Counted from the first letter of the stretch, positions 30,641-46,600 are shown. The stretch is DNA of 64,000 nt from Diplolepis rosae (GCA_030998225.1 JAPYXD010000382.1:3038001-3102000), one strand, 5' to 3'. The notes: generated from the sequence alone by a model not told the origin. Numbers and translations: made by a program.

Positions 30641-32269
30641 AAATGCAATAGAATTTGCTTTTGAAAGAATTAGTGTTCGAATTTAAAAAAAGTTCCAGTA
30701 GATTATTATTTTAGCGACCTTGTGCATGATCCTGCACAATATGGTATTTAAAAATGCATTGTTAGTTGTTTTTATAACGCTTAATATATGAATATAAAAA
30801 AAGTTCCTGTGGAGTATTGTTTTAGCAACCTGCTGCATGATCTTAGACAACGGGGCCATTGAAAATGCATTTTTATTTGTTTTTGTAACTTTTAATATAT
30901 GAATATAAAAAAAGTTCCTATGGAGTATTGTTTTAGCAACCTGGTGCATGATCTTAGACAACGGGGCCATTGAAAATGCAATAGAATTTGCTTTTGAAAG
31001 AATTAGTGTTCGAATTTAAAAAAGTTCCAGTAGATTATTATTTTAGCGACCTGGTGCATGATCCTGCACAACAGGGTCATTAAAAATGCATTGTTAGTTG
31101 TTTTTATAACACTTAATATATGAATATAAAAAAAGTTCCTATGGAGTATAGTTTTAGCAACCTGCTGCATGATCTTAGACAACGGGGCCATTGAAAATGC
31201 AATAGAATTTGCTTTTGAAAGAATTAATGTTCGAATTTAAAAAAGTTCCAGTAGATTATTATTTTAGCGACCTGGTGCATGATCCTGCACAACAGGGTCA
31301 TTAAAAATGCATTGTTAGTTGTTTTTATAACCCTTAATATATGAATATAAAAAAGTTCCTATGGACTATAGTTTTAGCAACCTGGTGCATGATCTTAGAC
31401 AATGGGGTCATTGAAAATGCAATAGAATTTGCTTTTGAAAGAATTAGTGTTCGAATTTAAAAAAAGTTCCAGTAGATTATTATTTTAGCGACCTTGTGCA
31501 TGATCCTGCACAATATGGTCATTGAAAATGCATTGTTAGTTGTTTTTGTAACTTTTAATATATGAATATAAAAAAAGTTCCTGTGGAGTATTGTTTTAGC
31601 AACCTGGTGCATGATCCTAGACAACGGGGTCATTGAAAATACATTTTTAGTTGTTGTTATAACCCTTAATATATGAATATAAAAAAAGTTCCTATGGACT
31701 ATAGTTTTAGCAACCTGGTGCATGATCTTAGACAATGGGGTTATTGAAAATGCAATAGAATTTGCTTTTCAAAGAGTTAGTGTTCGAATTTAAAAAAAGT
31801 TCCAGTAGATTATTATTTTAGCGACCTGGTGCATGATCCTGCACAACAGGGTCATTAAAAATGCATTGTTAGTTGTTTTTATAACCCTTAATATATGAAT
31901 ATAAAAAAAGTTCCTATGGACTATAGTTTTAGCAACCTGGTGCATGATCTTAGACAACGGGGTCATTGAAAATGCAATAGAATTTGCTTTTGAAAGAATT
32001 AGTGTTCGAATTTAAAAAAAGTTCCAGTAGATTATTATTTTAGCGACCTTGTGCATGATCCTGCACAATATGGTCATTAAAAATGCATTGTTAGTTGTTT
32101 TTATAACCCTTAATATATGAATATAAAAAAATTTCCTTTGGAGTATTGTTTTAGCAACCTGGTGCATGATCCTAGACTACGGGGTCATTGAAAATGCATT
32201 TTTAGTTGTTTTTGTAACCCTTAATATATGAATATAAAAAAAGTTCCTATGGAGTATTGTTTTAGCAAC

Positions 32270-32400
32270 CTGGTGCATGATCTTAGATAACGGGGTCTTT
32301 GAAAATGCAATAGAGTTTGCTTCTGTAAGAAGTAGTATTTGAATTTATAAAAAGTTCCAGTAGATTATTATTTTAGCAACCTTGTGCATTATCCGAAACA
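32270..32400. repeat. Variant satellite block, second copy
   Basis: Carries the same linked private variants as the block near 3.7 kb, including TCTTTGAAAATGC and GAGTTTGCTTCTGTAAGAAG, although it lies 28.6 kb away. A third, weaker relative (GAGTTTGTTTCTGTAAGAAG) occurs near 37,744. Confidence 0.75.
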
Positions 32401-35400
32401 ACGGGGTCATTAAAAATGCATTGTTAGTTGTTTTTATAACTCTTAATATATGAATATAAAAAAAGTTCCTGTGCAGTATAGTTTTAGCAACCTGGTGCAT
32501 GATCTTAGACAACGGGGTCATTGAAAATGCAATAGTCTTTGATTTTAAAAGAATAAATGTAAGAATTTAAAAAAAGTTCCAGTAGATTATTATTTTAGCG
32601 ACATTGTGCATGATCCTGCACAATATGGCCATTAAAAATGCATTGTTAGTTGTTTTTATAACCCGTAATATATGAATATAAAAAAGTTCCTATGGAGTAT
32701 TGTTTTAGCAACCTGCTGCATGATCTTAGACTACGGGGTCATTGAAAATGCATTTTTCGTTGTTTTTGTAACTTTTAATATATGAATATAAAAAAGTTCC
32801 TATGGAGTATTGTTTTAGCAACCTGGTGCATGATCTTAGACAACGGGGCCATTGAAAATGCAATAGAATTTGCTTTTGAAAGAATTAATGTTCGAATTTA
32901 AAAAAAGTTCCAGTAGATTATTATTTTAGCGACCTGGTGCATGATCCTGCACAACAGGGTCATTAAAAATGCATTGTTAGTTGTTTTTATAACCCTTAAT
33001 ATATGAATATAAAAAAAGTTCCTATGGACTATAGTTTTAGCAACCTGGTGCATGATCTTAGACAATGGGGTCATTGAAAATGCAATAGAATTTGCTTTTG
33101 AAAGAATTAGTGTTCGAATTTAAAAAAAGTTCCAGTAGATTATTATTTTAGCGACCTTGTGCATGATCCTGCACAATATGGTCATTGAAAATGCATTGTT
33201 AGTTGTTTTTGTAACTTTTAATATATGAATATCAAAAAAGTTCCTGTGGAGTATTGTTTTAGCAACCTGGTGCATGATCCTAGACAACGGGGTCATTGAA
33301 AATACATTTTTAGTTGTTGTTATAACCCTTAATATATGAATATAAAAAAAGTTCCTATGGACTATAGTTTTAGCAACCTGGTGCATGATCTTAGACAACG
33401 GGGCCATTGAAAATGCAATAGAATTTGCTTTTGAAAGAATTAATGTTCGAATTTAAAAAAAGTTCCAGTAGATTATTATTTTAGCGACCTGGTGCATGAT
33501 CCTGCACAACAGGGTCATTAAAAATGCATTGTTAGTTGTTTTTATAACCCTTAATATATGAATATAAAAAAAGTTCCTATGGACTATAGTTTTAGCAACC
33601 TGGTGCATGATCTTAGTCAATGGGGTCATTGAAAATGCAATAGAATTTGTTTTTGAAAAAATTAGTGTTCGAATTTAAAAAAAGTTACAGTAGATTATTA
33701 TTTTAGCGACCTGGTGCATGATCCTGTACAACAGGGTCATTAAAAATGCATTGTTAGTTGTTTTTATAACCCTTAATATATGAATATAAAAAAAGTTCCT
33801 ATGGACTATAGTTTTAGCAACCTGCTGCATGATCTTAGACAACGGGGACATTGAAAATGCAATAGAATTTGCTTTTGAAAGAATTAATGTTCGAATTTAA
33901 AAAAAGTTACAGTAGATTATTATTTTATAGACCAGGTGCATTATACTGTATAAAAGTTTCATTAAAAATGAATTGTTATTTGTTTTTATAACCCTTAATA
34001 TATGAATATAAAAAAAGTTCCTATGGACTATAGTTTTAGCAACCTGCTGCATGATCTTAGACTACGGGGTCATTGAAAATGCATTTTTAGTTGTTTTTGT
34101 AACTTTTAATATATGAATATAAAAAAAGTTCCTATGGAGTATTGTTTTAGCAACCTGGTGCATGATCTTAGACAACGGGGCCATTGAAAATGCAATAGAA
34201 TTTGCTATTGAAAGAATAATTTTCGAATTTAAAAAAAGTTCGTGTAGATTATTATTTTAGCAACCTTGTGCATTATCCAAGTCAACGGGGTTATTAAAAA
34301 TGCATTGTTAATTGTTTTTATAACTCTTAATATATGAATATAAAAAAAGTTCCTATGGAGTATTGTTTTAGCAACCTTGGGCATGATCTTAGACTACGGG
34401 GTCAATGAAAATGCAATAGAATTTGCTATTGAAAGAATAATGTTCGAATTTAAAAAAGTTCCAGTAGATTATTATTTTAGCGACCTTGTGCATGATCCTG
34501 CACAATGTGGTCATTGAAAATGCATTGTTAGTTGTTTTTGTAACTTTTAATAAATGAATATGAAAAAAGTTCCTATGGCGTATTGTTTTAGCAACCTGCT
34601 GCATGATCTTAGACAACGGGGCCATTGAAAATGCAATAGAATTTGCTTTTGAAAGAATTAATGTTCGAATTTAAAAAAAGTTCCAGTAGATTATTATTTT
34701 AGCGACCTTGTGCATGATCCTGCACAACATGGTCATTGAAAATGCATTGTTAGTTGTTTTTGTAACTTTTAATATATGAATATAAAAAAAGTTCCTATGG
34801 CGTATTGTTTTAGCAACCTGCTGCATGATCTTACACAACGGGGCCATTGAAAATGCAATAGAATTTGCTTTTGAAAGAATTAATGTTCGAATTTAAAAAA
34901 GTTCCAGGAGATTATTATTTTAGCGACCTTGTGCATGATCCTGCACAATATGGTCATTAAAAATGCATTGTTAGTTGTTTTTATAACCCTTAATATATGA
35001 ATATAAAAAAAGTTCCTATGGAGTATTGTTTTAGCAACCTGCTGCATGATCTTAGACAACGGGGTCATTGAAAATGCATTTTTAGTTGTTTTTGTAACTT
35101 TTAATATATGAATATAAAAAAAGTTCCTATGGAGTATTGTTTTAGCAACCTGGTGCATGATCTTAGACAACGGGGCCATTGAAAATGCAATAGAATTTGC
35201 TTTTGAAAGAATTAATGTTCGAATTTAAAAAAAGTTCCAGTAGATTATTATTTTAGCGACCTTGTGCATGATCCTGCACAATATGGTCATTGAAAATGCA
35301 TTGTTAGTTGTTTTTGTAACTTTTAATATATGAATATAAAAAAAGTTCCTGTGGAGTATTGTTTTAGCAACCTGGTGCATGATCCTAGACAACGGGGTCA

Positions 35401-38400
35401 TTGAAAATACATTTTTAGTTGTTGTTATAACCCTTAATATATGAATATAAAAAAAGTTCCTATGGACTATAGTTTTAGCAACCTGGTGCATGATCTTAGA
35501 CAATGGGGTCATTGAAAATGCAATAGAATTTGCTTTTGAAAGAATTAGTGTTCGAATTTAAAAAAAGTTCCAGTAGATTATTATTTTAGCGACCTTGTGC
35601 ATGATCCTGCACAATATGGTCATTAAAAATGCATTGTTAGTTGTTTTTATAACCCTTAATATATGAATATAAAAAAAGTTCCTATGGAGTATTGTTTTAG
35701 CAACCTGCTGCATGATCTTAGACTACGGGGTCATTGAAAATGCATTTCTAGTTGTTTTTATAACTCTTAATATATGAATATAAAAAAAGATCCTGTGGAG
35801 TATTGTTATTGGAACCTTGGGCATGATCTTAGACTACGGGGTCATTTAAAATGCAATAGAATTTGCTTTTGAAAGAATTAGTGCTCGAATTTAAATAAAT
35901 TCCAGTTGATTATTATTTTAGCGACCTGGTGCATGATCCTAGACAACGGGGTCATTAAAAATGCATTGTTAGTTGTTTTTATAACCCTTAATATATGAAT
36001 ATAAAAAAAGTTCCTGTGGAATATAGTTTTAGCAACCTGCTGCATGATCTTAGACAACGGGGCCATTGAAAATGCAATAGAATTTGCTTTTGAAAGAATT
36101 AATGTTCGAATTTATAAAAAGTTCCAGTAGATTATTATTTTATCGACCTTGTGCATGATCCTGCACAATATGGTCATTAAAAATGCATTGTTAGTTGTTT
36201 TTATAACCCTTAATATATGAATATTAAAAAAGTTCCTATGGAGTATTGTTTTAGCAACCTGCTGCATGATCTTAGACTACGGGGTCATTGAAAATGCATT
36301 TTTAGTTGTTTTTGTAACTTTTAATATATGAATATAAAAAAAGTTCCTATGGAGTATTGTTTTAGCAACCTGGTGCATGATCTTAGACAACGGGGCCATT
36401 GAAAATGCAATAGAATTTGCTATTGAAAGAATTACTTTTCGAATTTAAAAAAAGTTCCAGTAGATTATTATTTTAGCGACCTGGTGCATGATCCGGCACA
36501 ACAGGGTCATTAAAAATGCATTGTTAGTTGTTTTTATAACCCTTAATATATGAATATAAAAAAAGTTCCTATGGAGTATTGTTTTAGCAACCTGGTGCAT
36601 GATCTTAGACAACGGGGCCATTGAAAATGCAATAGAATTTGCTTTTGAAAGAATTAATGTTCGAATTTAAAAAAAGTTCCAGTAGATTATTATTTTAGCG
36701 ACCTTGTGCATGATCCTGCACAATATGGTCATTGAAAATGCATTGTTAGTTGTTTTTGTAACTTTTAATAAATGAATATGAAAAAAGTTCCTATGGCGTA
36801 TTGTTTTAGCAACCTGCTGCATGATCTTAGACAACGGGGCCATTGAAAATGCAATAGAATTTGCTTTTGAAAGAATTAATGTTCGAATTTAAAAAAAGTT
36901 CCAGTAGATTATTATTTTAGCGACCTGGTGCATGATCCTGCACAACAGGGTCATTGAAAATGCATTGTTAGTTGTTTTTGTAACTTTTAATATATGAATA
37001 TAAAAAAAGTTCCTATGGCGTATTGTTTTAGCAACCTGCTGCATGATCTTAGACAACGGGGCCATTGAAAATGCAATAGAATTTGCTTTTGAAAGAATTA
37101 ATGTTCGAATTTAAAAAAAGTTCCAGTAGATTATTATTTTAGCGACCTTGTGCATGATCCTGCACAATATGGTCATTAAAAATGCATTGTTAGTTGTTTT
37201 TATAACCCTTAATATATGAATATAAAAAAAGTTCCTATGGAGTATTGTTTTAGCAACCTGCTGCATGATCCTAGACAACGGGGTCATTGAAAATACATTT
37301 TTAGTTGTTTTTAAAACTCGTAATATATGAATATAAAAAAAGTTCCTTTGGGGTATTGTTTTAGCCACCTGGTGCTTGATCTTAGACAACGGGGCCATTG
37401 AAAATGCAATAGAATTTGCTTTTGAAAGAATTAATGTTCGAATTTAAAAAAAGTTCCAGTAGATTATTATTTTAGCGACCTTGTGCATGATCCTGCACAA
37501 TATGGTCATTGAAAATGCATTGTTAGTTCTTTTTGTAACTTTTAATATATGAATATAAAAAAAGTTCCTATGCAGTATTGTTTTAGCTACCTGGTGCATG
37601 ATCCTAGACAACGGGGTCATTGAAAATACATTTTTAGTTGTTGTTATAACCCTTAATATATGAATATAAAAAAAGTTCCTATGGACTATAGTTTTAGCAA
37701 CCTGGTGCATGATCTTAGACAACGGGGTCATTGAAAATGCAATAGAGTTTGTTTCTGTAAGAAGTAATGTTTGAATTTAAAAAAAGTTCCAGTAGATTAT
37801 TATTTTAGCGACCTTTTTCATGATCCTGCACAATATGGCCATTAAAAATGCATTGTTAGTTGTTTTTATAACCCTTAATATATGAATATAAAAAAAGTTC
37901 CTATGGAGTATTGTTTTAGCAACCTGCTGCATGATCCTAGACAACGGGGTCATTGAAAATGCATTTTTCGTTGTTTTTGTAACTTTTAATATATGAATAT
38001 AAAAAAGTTCCTATGGAGTATTGTTTTATCAACCTGCTGCATTATCTTAGACACGGGGGCCATTGAAAATGCAATAAAATTTGCGTTTGAAAGAATTAAT
38101 GTTCGTATTTAAAAAAATTTCCAGTAGATTATTATTTTAGCGACCTGGTGCATGATCCTGCACAACAGGGTCATTAAAAATGCATTGTTAGTTGTTTTTA
38201 AAACACTTAATATATGAATATAAAAAAATTTCCTGTGGAGTATTGTTTAAGCAACCTGTTGCATGATCTTAGACAACGGGGCCATTGAAAATGCAATAGA
38301 ATTTGCTTTTGAAAGAATTAATGTTCGAATTTAAAAAAAGTTCCAGTAGATTATTATTTTAGCGACCTGGTGCATGATCCTGCACAACAGGGTCATTAAA

Positions 38401-40624
38401 AATGCATTGTTAGTTGTTTTTATAACCCTTAATATATGAATATAAAAAAAGTTCCTATGGACTATAGTTTTAGCAACCTGGTGCATGATCTTAGACAACG
38501 GGGTCATTGAAAATGCAATAGAATTTGCTTTTGAAAGAATAAGTGTTCGAATTTAAAAAAAGTTCCAGTAGATTATTATTTTAGCGACCTTGTGCATGAT
38601 CCTGCACAATATGGTCATTGAAAATGCATTGTTAGTTGTTTTTGTAACTTTTAATATATGAATATAAAAAAAGTTCCTGTGGAGTATTGTTTTAGCAACC
38701 TGGTGCATGATCCTAGACAACGGGGTCATTGAAAATACATTTTTAGTTGTTGTTATAACCCTTAATATATGAATATAAAAAAAGTTCCTATGGACTATAG
38801 TTTTAGCAACCTGGTGCATGATCTTAGACAATGGGGTCATTGAAAATGCAATAGAATTTGCTTTTGAAAGAATTAGTGTTCGAATTTAAAAAAAGTTCCA
38901 GTAGATTATTATTTTAGCGACCTTGTGCATGATCCTGCACAATATGGTCATTGAAAATGCATTGTTAGTTGTTTTTGTAACTTTTAATATATGAATATAA
39001 AAAAGTTCCTGTGGAGTATTGTTTTAGCAACCTGGTGCATGATCCTAGACAACGGGGTCATTGAAAATACATTTTTAGTTGTTTTTAAAACTCGTAATAT
39101 ATGAATATAAAAAAAGTTCCAGTAGATTATTATTTTAGCAACCTGGTGCATGATCCTGCACAACAGGGTCATTAAAAATGCATTGTTAGTTGTTTTTATA
39201 ACCCTTAATATATGAATATAAAAAAGTTCCTATGGACTATAGTTTTAGCAACCTGGTGCATGATCTTATACAACGGGGTCATTGAAAATGCAATAGAATT
39301 TGCTTTTGAAAGAATTAGTGTTCGAATTTAAAAAAAGTTCCAGTAGATTATTATTTTAGCGACCTTGTGCATGATCCTGCACAATATGGTCATTAAAAAT
39401 GCATTGTTAGTTGTTTTTATAACCCTTAATATATGAATATAAAAAAAGTTCCTGTGGAGTATTGTTTTAGCAACCTGCTGCATGATCCTAGACAACGGGG
39501 TCATTGAAAATGCATTTTTAGTTGTTTTTGTAACTTTTAATATATGAATATAAAAAAAGTTCCTATGGCGTATTGTTTTAGCAACCTGCTGCATGATCTT
39601 AGACAACGGGGTCATTGAAAATGCAATAGAATTTGCTTTTGAAAGAATTAGTGTTCGAATTTAAAAAAAGTTCCAGTAGATTATTATTTTAGCGACCTGG
39701 TGCATGATCCTGCACAACAGGGTCATTAAAAATGCATTGTTAGTTGTTTTTATAACCCTTAATATATGAATATAAAAAAAGTTCCTATGGACTATAGTTT
39801 TAGCAACCTGGTGCATGATCTTAGACAATGGGGTCATTGAAAATGCAATAGAATTTGCTTTTGAAAGAATTAGTGTTCGAATTTAAAAAAAGTTCCAGTA
39901 GATTATTATTTTAGCGACCTTGTGCATGATCCTGCACAATATGGTCATTAAAAATGCATTGTTAGTTGTTTTTATAACCCTTAATATATGAATATAAAAA
40001 AAGTTCCTGTGGAGTATTGTTTTAGCAACCTGCTGCATGATCTTAGACAACGGGGCCATTGAAAATGCAATAGAATTTGCTTTTGCAAGAATTAATGTTC
40101 GTATTTAAAAAAAGTTCCAGTAGATTATTATTTTAGCGACCTGGTGCATGATCCTGCACAACAGGGTCATTAAAAATGCATTGTTAGTTGTTTTTATAAC
40201 CCTTAATATATGAATATAAAAAAAGTTCCTATGGAGTATTGTTTTAGCAACCTGGTGCATGATCTTATACAACGGGGTCATTGAAAATGCAATAGAATTT
40301 GCTTTTGAAAGAATTAGTGTTCGAATTTAAAAAAAGTTCCAGTAGATTATTATTTTAGCGACCTTGTGCATGATCCTGCACAATATGGTCATTGAAAATG
40401 CATTGTTAGTTGTTTTTGTAACCCTTAATATATGAATATAAAGAAAGTTCCTATGGAGTATTGTTTTAGCAACCTGCTGCATGATCTTAGACTACGGGGT
40501 CATTGAAAATGCATTTTTAGTTGTTTTTGTAACTTTTAATATATGAATATATAAAAAGTTCCTATGGAGTATTGTTTTAGCAACCTGGTGCATGATCTTA
40601 GACAACGGGGCCATTGAAAATGCA

Positions 40625-43600
40625 ATAGAATTTGCTTTTGAAAGAATTAATGTTCGAATTTAAAAAAAGTTCCAGTAGATTATTATTTTAGCGACCTTGT
40701 GCATGATCCTGCACAATATGGTCATTGAAAATGCATTGTTAGTTGTTTTTGTAACTTTTAATATATGAATATAAAAAAAGTTCCTGTGGAGTATTGTTTT
40801 AGCAACCTGGTGCATGATCCTAGACAACGGGGTCATTGAAAATACATTTTTAGTTGTTGTTATAACCCTTAATATATGAATATAAAAAAAGTTCCTATGG
40901 ACTATAGTTTTAGCAACCTGGTGCATGATCTTAGACAATGGGGTCATTGAAAATGCAATAGAATTTGCTTTTGAAAGAATTAGTGTTCGAATTTAAAAAA
41001 AGTTCCAGTAGATTATTATTTTAGCGACCTTGTGCATGATCCTGCACAATATGGTCATTGAAAATGCATTGTTAGTTGTTTTTGTAACCCTTAATATATG
41101 AATATAAAAAAAGTTCCTGTGGAGTATTGTTTTAGCAACCTGGTGCATGATCCTAGACAACGGGGTCATTGAAAATACATTTTTAGTTGTTTTTAAAACT
41201 CGTAATATATGAATATAAAAAAAGTTCCAGTAGATTATTATTTTAGCGACCTGGTGCATGATCCTGCACAACAGGGTCATTAAAAATGCATTGTTAGTTG
41301 TTTTTATAACCCTTAATATATGAATATAAAAAAAGTTCCAGTAGATTATTATTTTAGCAACCTGGTGCATGATCTTAGACAACGGGGTTATTGAAAATGC
41401 AATAGAATTTGCTTTTCAAAGAATTAGTGTTCGAATTTAAAAAAAGTTCCAGTAGATTATTATTTTAGCGACCTGGTGCATGATCCGGCACAACAGGGTC
41501 ATTAAAAATGCATTGTTAGTTGTTTTTATAACCCTTAATATATGAATATAAAAAAAGTTCCTGTGGAGTATTTTTTTAGCAACCTGCTGCATGATCTTAG
41601 ACAACGGGGCCATTGAAAATGCAATATAATTTGCTTTTAAAAGAATTAATGTTTGAATTTGAAAAAAGTTCCAGTAGATTATTATTTTAGCGACCTGGTG
41701 CATGATCCGGCACAACAGGGTCATTAAAAATGCATTGTTAGTTGTTTTTATAACCCTTAATATATGAATATAAAAAAAGTTCCTATGGAGTATTGTTTTA
41801 GCAACCTGGTGCATGATCTTATACAACGGGGTCATTGAAAATGCAATAGAATTTGCTTTTGAAAGAATTAGTGTTCGAATTTAAAAAAAGTTCCAGTAGA
41901 TTATTATTTTAGCGACCTTGTGCATGATCCTGCACAATATGTTCATTGAAAATGCATTGTTAGTTGTTTTTGTAAATTTTAATATATGAATATTAAAAAA
42001 GATCCAGTAGATTATTATTTTAGCGACCTGGTGCATGATCCTGCACAACAGGGTCATTAAAAATGCATTGTTAGTTGTTGTTATAACCCTTAATATATGA
42101 ATATAAAAAAAGTTCCTATGGACTATAGTTTTAGCAACCTGGTGCATGATCTTAGACATCGGGGTCATTGAAAATGCAATAGAATTTGCTTTTTAAAGAA
42201 TAAGTGTTCGAATTTAAAAAAAGTTCCAGTAGATTATTATTTTAGCGACCTTGTGCATGACCCTGCACAATATGGTCATTGAAAAGCATTGTTAGTTGTT
42301 TTTGTAACTTTTAATATATGAATATAAAAAAAGTTCCAGTAGATTATTATTTTAGCGACCTTGTGCATGACCCTGCACAATATGGTCATTGAAAAGCATT
42401 GTTAGTTGTTTTTGTAACTTTTAATATATGAATATAAAAAAAGTTCCTATGGCGTATTTTTTTAGCAACCTGCTGCATGATCTTAGACAACGGGGCCATT
42501 GAAAATGCAATAGAATTTGCTTTTGAAAGAATTAATGTTCGAATTTAAAAAAAGTTCCAGTAGATTATTATTTTAGCGACCTTGTGCATGATCCTGCACA
42601 ATATGGTCATTAAAAATGCATTGTTAGTTGTTTTTATAACCCTTAATATATGAATATAAAAAAAGTTCCTATGGAGTATTGTTTTAGCAACCTGCTGCAT
42701 GATCCTAGACAACGGGGTCATTGAAAATGCATTTTTAGTTGTTTTTGTAACTTTTAATATATGAATATAAAAAAAGTTCCTATGGACTATTGTTTTAGCA
42801 ACCTGGTGCATGATCTTAGACAACGGGGCCATTGAAAATGCAATAGAATTTGCTTTTGAAAGAATTAATGTTCGAATTTAATATAAGTTCCAGTAGATTA
42901 TTATTTTAGCGACCTGGTGCATGATCCTGCACAACAGGGTCATTAAAAATGCATTGTTAGTTGTTTTTATAACCCTTAATATATGAATATAAAAAAAGTT
43001 CCTATGGAGTATTGTTTTAGCAACCTGGTGCATGATCTTAGACAACGGGGTCATTGAAAATGCAATAGAATTTGCTTTTGAAAGAATTAGTGTTCGAATT
43101 TAAATAAATTCCAGTTGATTATTATTTTAGCGACCTTGTGCATGATCCTGCACAATATGGTCATTGAAAATGCATTGTTAGTTGTTTTTGTAACTTTTAA
43201 TATATGAATATAAAAAAAGTTCCTGTGGAGTATTGTTTTAGCAACCTGGTGCATGATCCTAGACAACGGGGTCATTGAAAATACATTTTTAGTTGTTTTT
43301 AAAACTCGTAATATATGAATATAAAAAAAGTTCCAGTAGATTATTATTTTAGCGACCTTGTGCATGATCCTGCACAATATGGTCATTGAAAATGCATTGT
43401 TAGTTGTTTTTGTAACCCTTAATATATGAATATAAAAAAAGTTCCTATGGAGTATTGTTTTAGCAACCTGGTGCATGATCTTAGACAACGGGGCCATTGA
43501 AAATGCAATAGAATTTGCTTTTGAAAGAATTAATGTTCGAATTTAAAAAAAGTTCCAGTAGATTATTATTTTAGCGACCTTGTGCATGATCCTGCACAAT

Positions 43601-46600
43601 ATGGTCATTGAAAATGCATTGTTAGTTGTTTTTGTAACCCTTAATATATGAATATAAAAAAAGTTCCAGTAGATTATTATTTTTGCAACCTGGTGCATGA
43701 TCCTAGACAACGGGGTCATTGAAAATACATTTTTAGTTGTTGTTATAACCCTTAATATATGAATATAAAAAAAGTTCCTATGGACTATAGTTTTAGCAAC
43801 CTGGTGCATGATCTTAGACAATGGGGTCATTGAAAATGCAATAGAATTTGCTTTTGAAAGAATTAGTGTTCGAATTTAAAAAAAGTTCCAGTAGATTATT
43901 ATTTTAGCGACCTTGTGCATGATCCTGCACAATATGGTCATTGAAAATGCATTGTTAGTTGTTTTTGTAACCCTTAATATATGAATATAAAAAAGTTCCT
44001 GTGGAGTATTGTTTTAGCAACCTGGTGCATGATCCTAGACAACGGGGTCATTGAAAATACATTTTTAGTTGTTTTTAAAACTCGTAATATATGAATATAA
44101 AAAAAGTTCCAGTAGATTATTATTTTAGCAACCTGGTGCATGATCCTGCACAACAGTGTCATTAAAAATGCATTTTTAGTTGTTTTTATAACCCTTAATA
44201 TATGAATATAAAAAAAGTTCCAGTAGATTATAGTTTTAGCAACCTGGTGCATGATCTTAGACAACGGGGTTATTGAAAATGCAATAGAATTTGCTTTTCA
44301 AAGAATTAGTGTTCGAATTTAAAAAAAGTTCCAGTAGATTATTATTTTAGCGACCTGGTGCATGATCCGGCACAATATGGTCATTAAAAATGCATTGTTA
44401 GTTGTTTTTATAACCCTTAATATATGAATATAAAAAAAGTTCCTGTGGAGTATTGTTTTAGCAACCTGCTGCATGATCTTAGACAACGGGGCCATTGAAA
44501 ATGCAATATAATTTGCTTTTGAAAGAATTAATGTTCGAATATAAATAAATTCCAGTAGATTATTATTTTAGCGACCTGGTGCATGATCCGGCACAACAGG
44601 GTCATTAAAAATGCATTGTTAGTTGTTTTTATAACCCTTAATATATGAATATAAAAAAAGTTCCTATGGAGTATTGTTTTAGCAACCTGGTGCATGATCT
44701 TATACAACGGGGTCATTGAAAATGCAATAGAATTTGCTTTTGAAAGAATTAGTGTTCGAATTTAAAAAAAGTTCCAGTAGATTATTATTTTAGCGACCTT
44801 GTGCATGATCCTGCACAATATGGTCATTGAAAAGCATTGGTAGTTGTTTTTGTAACTTTTAATATATGAATATAAAAAAGTTCCAGTAGATTATTATTTT
44901 AGCGACCTGGTGCATGATCCTGCACAACAGGGTCATTAAAAATGCATTGTTAGTTGTTGTTATAACCCTTAATATATGAATATAAAAAAAGTTCCTATGG
45001 ACTATAGTTTTAGCAACCTGGTGCATGATCTTAGACATCGGGGTCATTGAAAATGCAATAGAATTTGCTTTTTAAAGAATAAGTGTTCGAATTTAAAAAA
45101 AGTTCCAGTAGATTATTATTTTAGCGACCTTGTGCATGACCCTGCACAATATGGTCATTGAAAAGCATTGTTAGTTGTTTTTGTAACTTTTAATATATGA
45201 ATATAAAAAAAGTTCCAGCAGATTATTATTTTAGCGACCTTGTGCATGACCCTGCACAATATGGTCATTGAAAAGCATTGTTAGTTGTTTTTGTAACTTT
45301 TAATATATGAATATAAAAAAAGTTCCTATGGCGTATTTTTTTAGCAACCTGCTGCATGATCTTAGACAACGGGGCCATTGAAAATGCAATAGAATTTGCT
45401 TTTGAAAGAATTAATGTTCGAATTTAAAAAAAGTTCCAGTAGATTATTATTTTAGCGACCTTGTGCATGATCCTGCACAATATGGTCATTAAAAATGCAT
45501 TGTTAGTTGTTTTTATAACCCTTAATATATGAATATAAAAAAAGTTCCTATGGAGTATTGTTTTAGCAACCTGCTGCATGATCCTAGACAACGGGGTCAT
45601 TGAAAATGCATTTTTAGTTGTTTTTGTAACTTTTAATATATGAATATAAAAAAAGTTCCTATGGACTATTGTTTTAGCAACCTGGTGCATGATCTTAGAC
45701 AACGGGGCCATTGAAAATGCAATAGAATTTGCTTTTGAAAGAATTAATGTTCGAATTTAAAAAAAGTTCCAGTAGATTATTATTTTAGCGACCTGGTGCA
45801 TGATCCTGCACAACAGGGTCATTAAAAATGCATTGTTAGTTGTTTTTATAACCCTTAATATATGAATATAAAAAAAGTTCCTATGGAGTATTGTTTTAGC
45901 AACCTGGTGCATGATCTTAGACAACGGGGTCATTGAAAATGCAATAGAATTTGCTTTTGAAAGAATTAGTGTTCGAATTTAAAAAAAGTTCCAGTAGATT
46001 ATTATTTTAGCGACCTTGTGCATGATCCTGCACAATATGGTCATTGAAAATGCATTGTTAGTTGTTTTTGTAACTTTTAATATATGAATATAAAAAAAGT
46101 TCCTGTGGAGTATTGTTTTAGCAACCTGGTGCATGATCCTAGACAACGGGGTCATTGAAAATACATTTTTAGTTGTTTTTAAAACTCGTAATATATGAAT
46201 ATAAAAAAAGTTCCAGTAGATTATTATTTTAGCAACCTGGTGCATGATCCTGCACAATATGGTCATTGAAAATGCATTGTTAGTTGTTTTTGTAACCCTT
46301 AATATATGAATATAAAAAAAGTTCCTATGGAGTATTGTTTTAGCAACCTTGTGCATGATCTTAGACAACGGGGCCATTGAAAATGCAATAGAATTTGCTT
46401 TTGAAAGAATTAATGTTCGAATTTAAAAAAGTTCCAGTAGATTATTATTTTAGCGACCTTGTGCATGATCCTGCACAATATGGTCATTGAAAATGCATTG
46501 TTAGTTGTTTTTGTAAATTTTAATATATGAATATAAAAAAAGTTCCAGTAAATTATTGTTTTAGCAACCTGGTGCATGATCCTAGACAACGGGGTCATTG

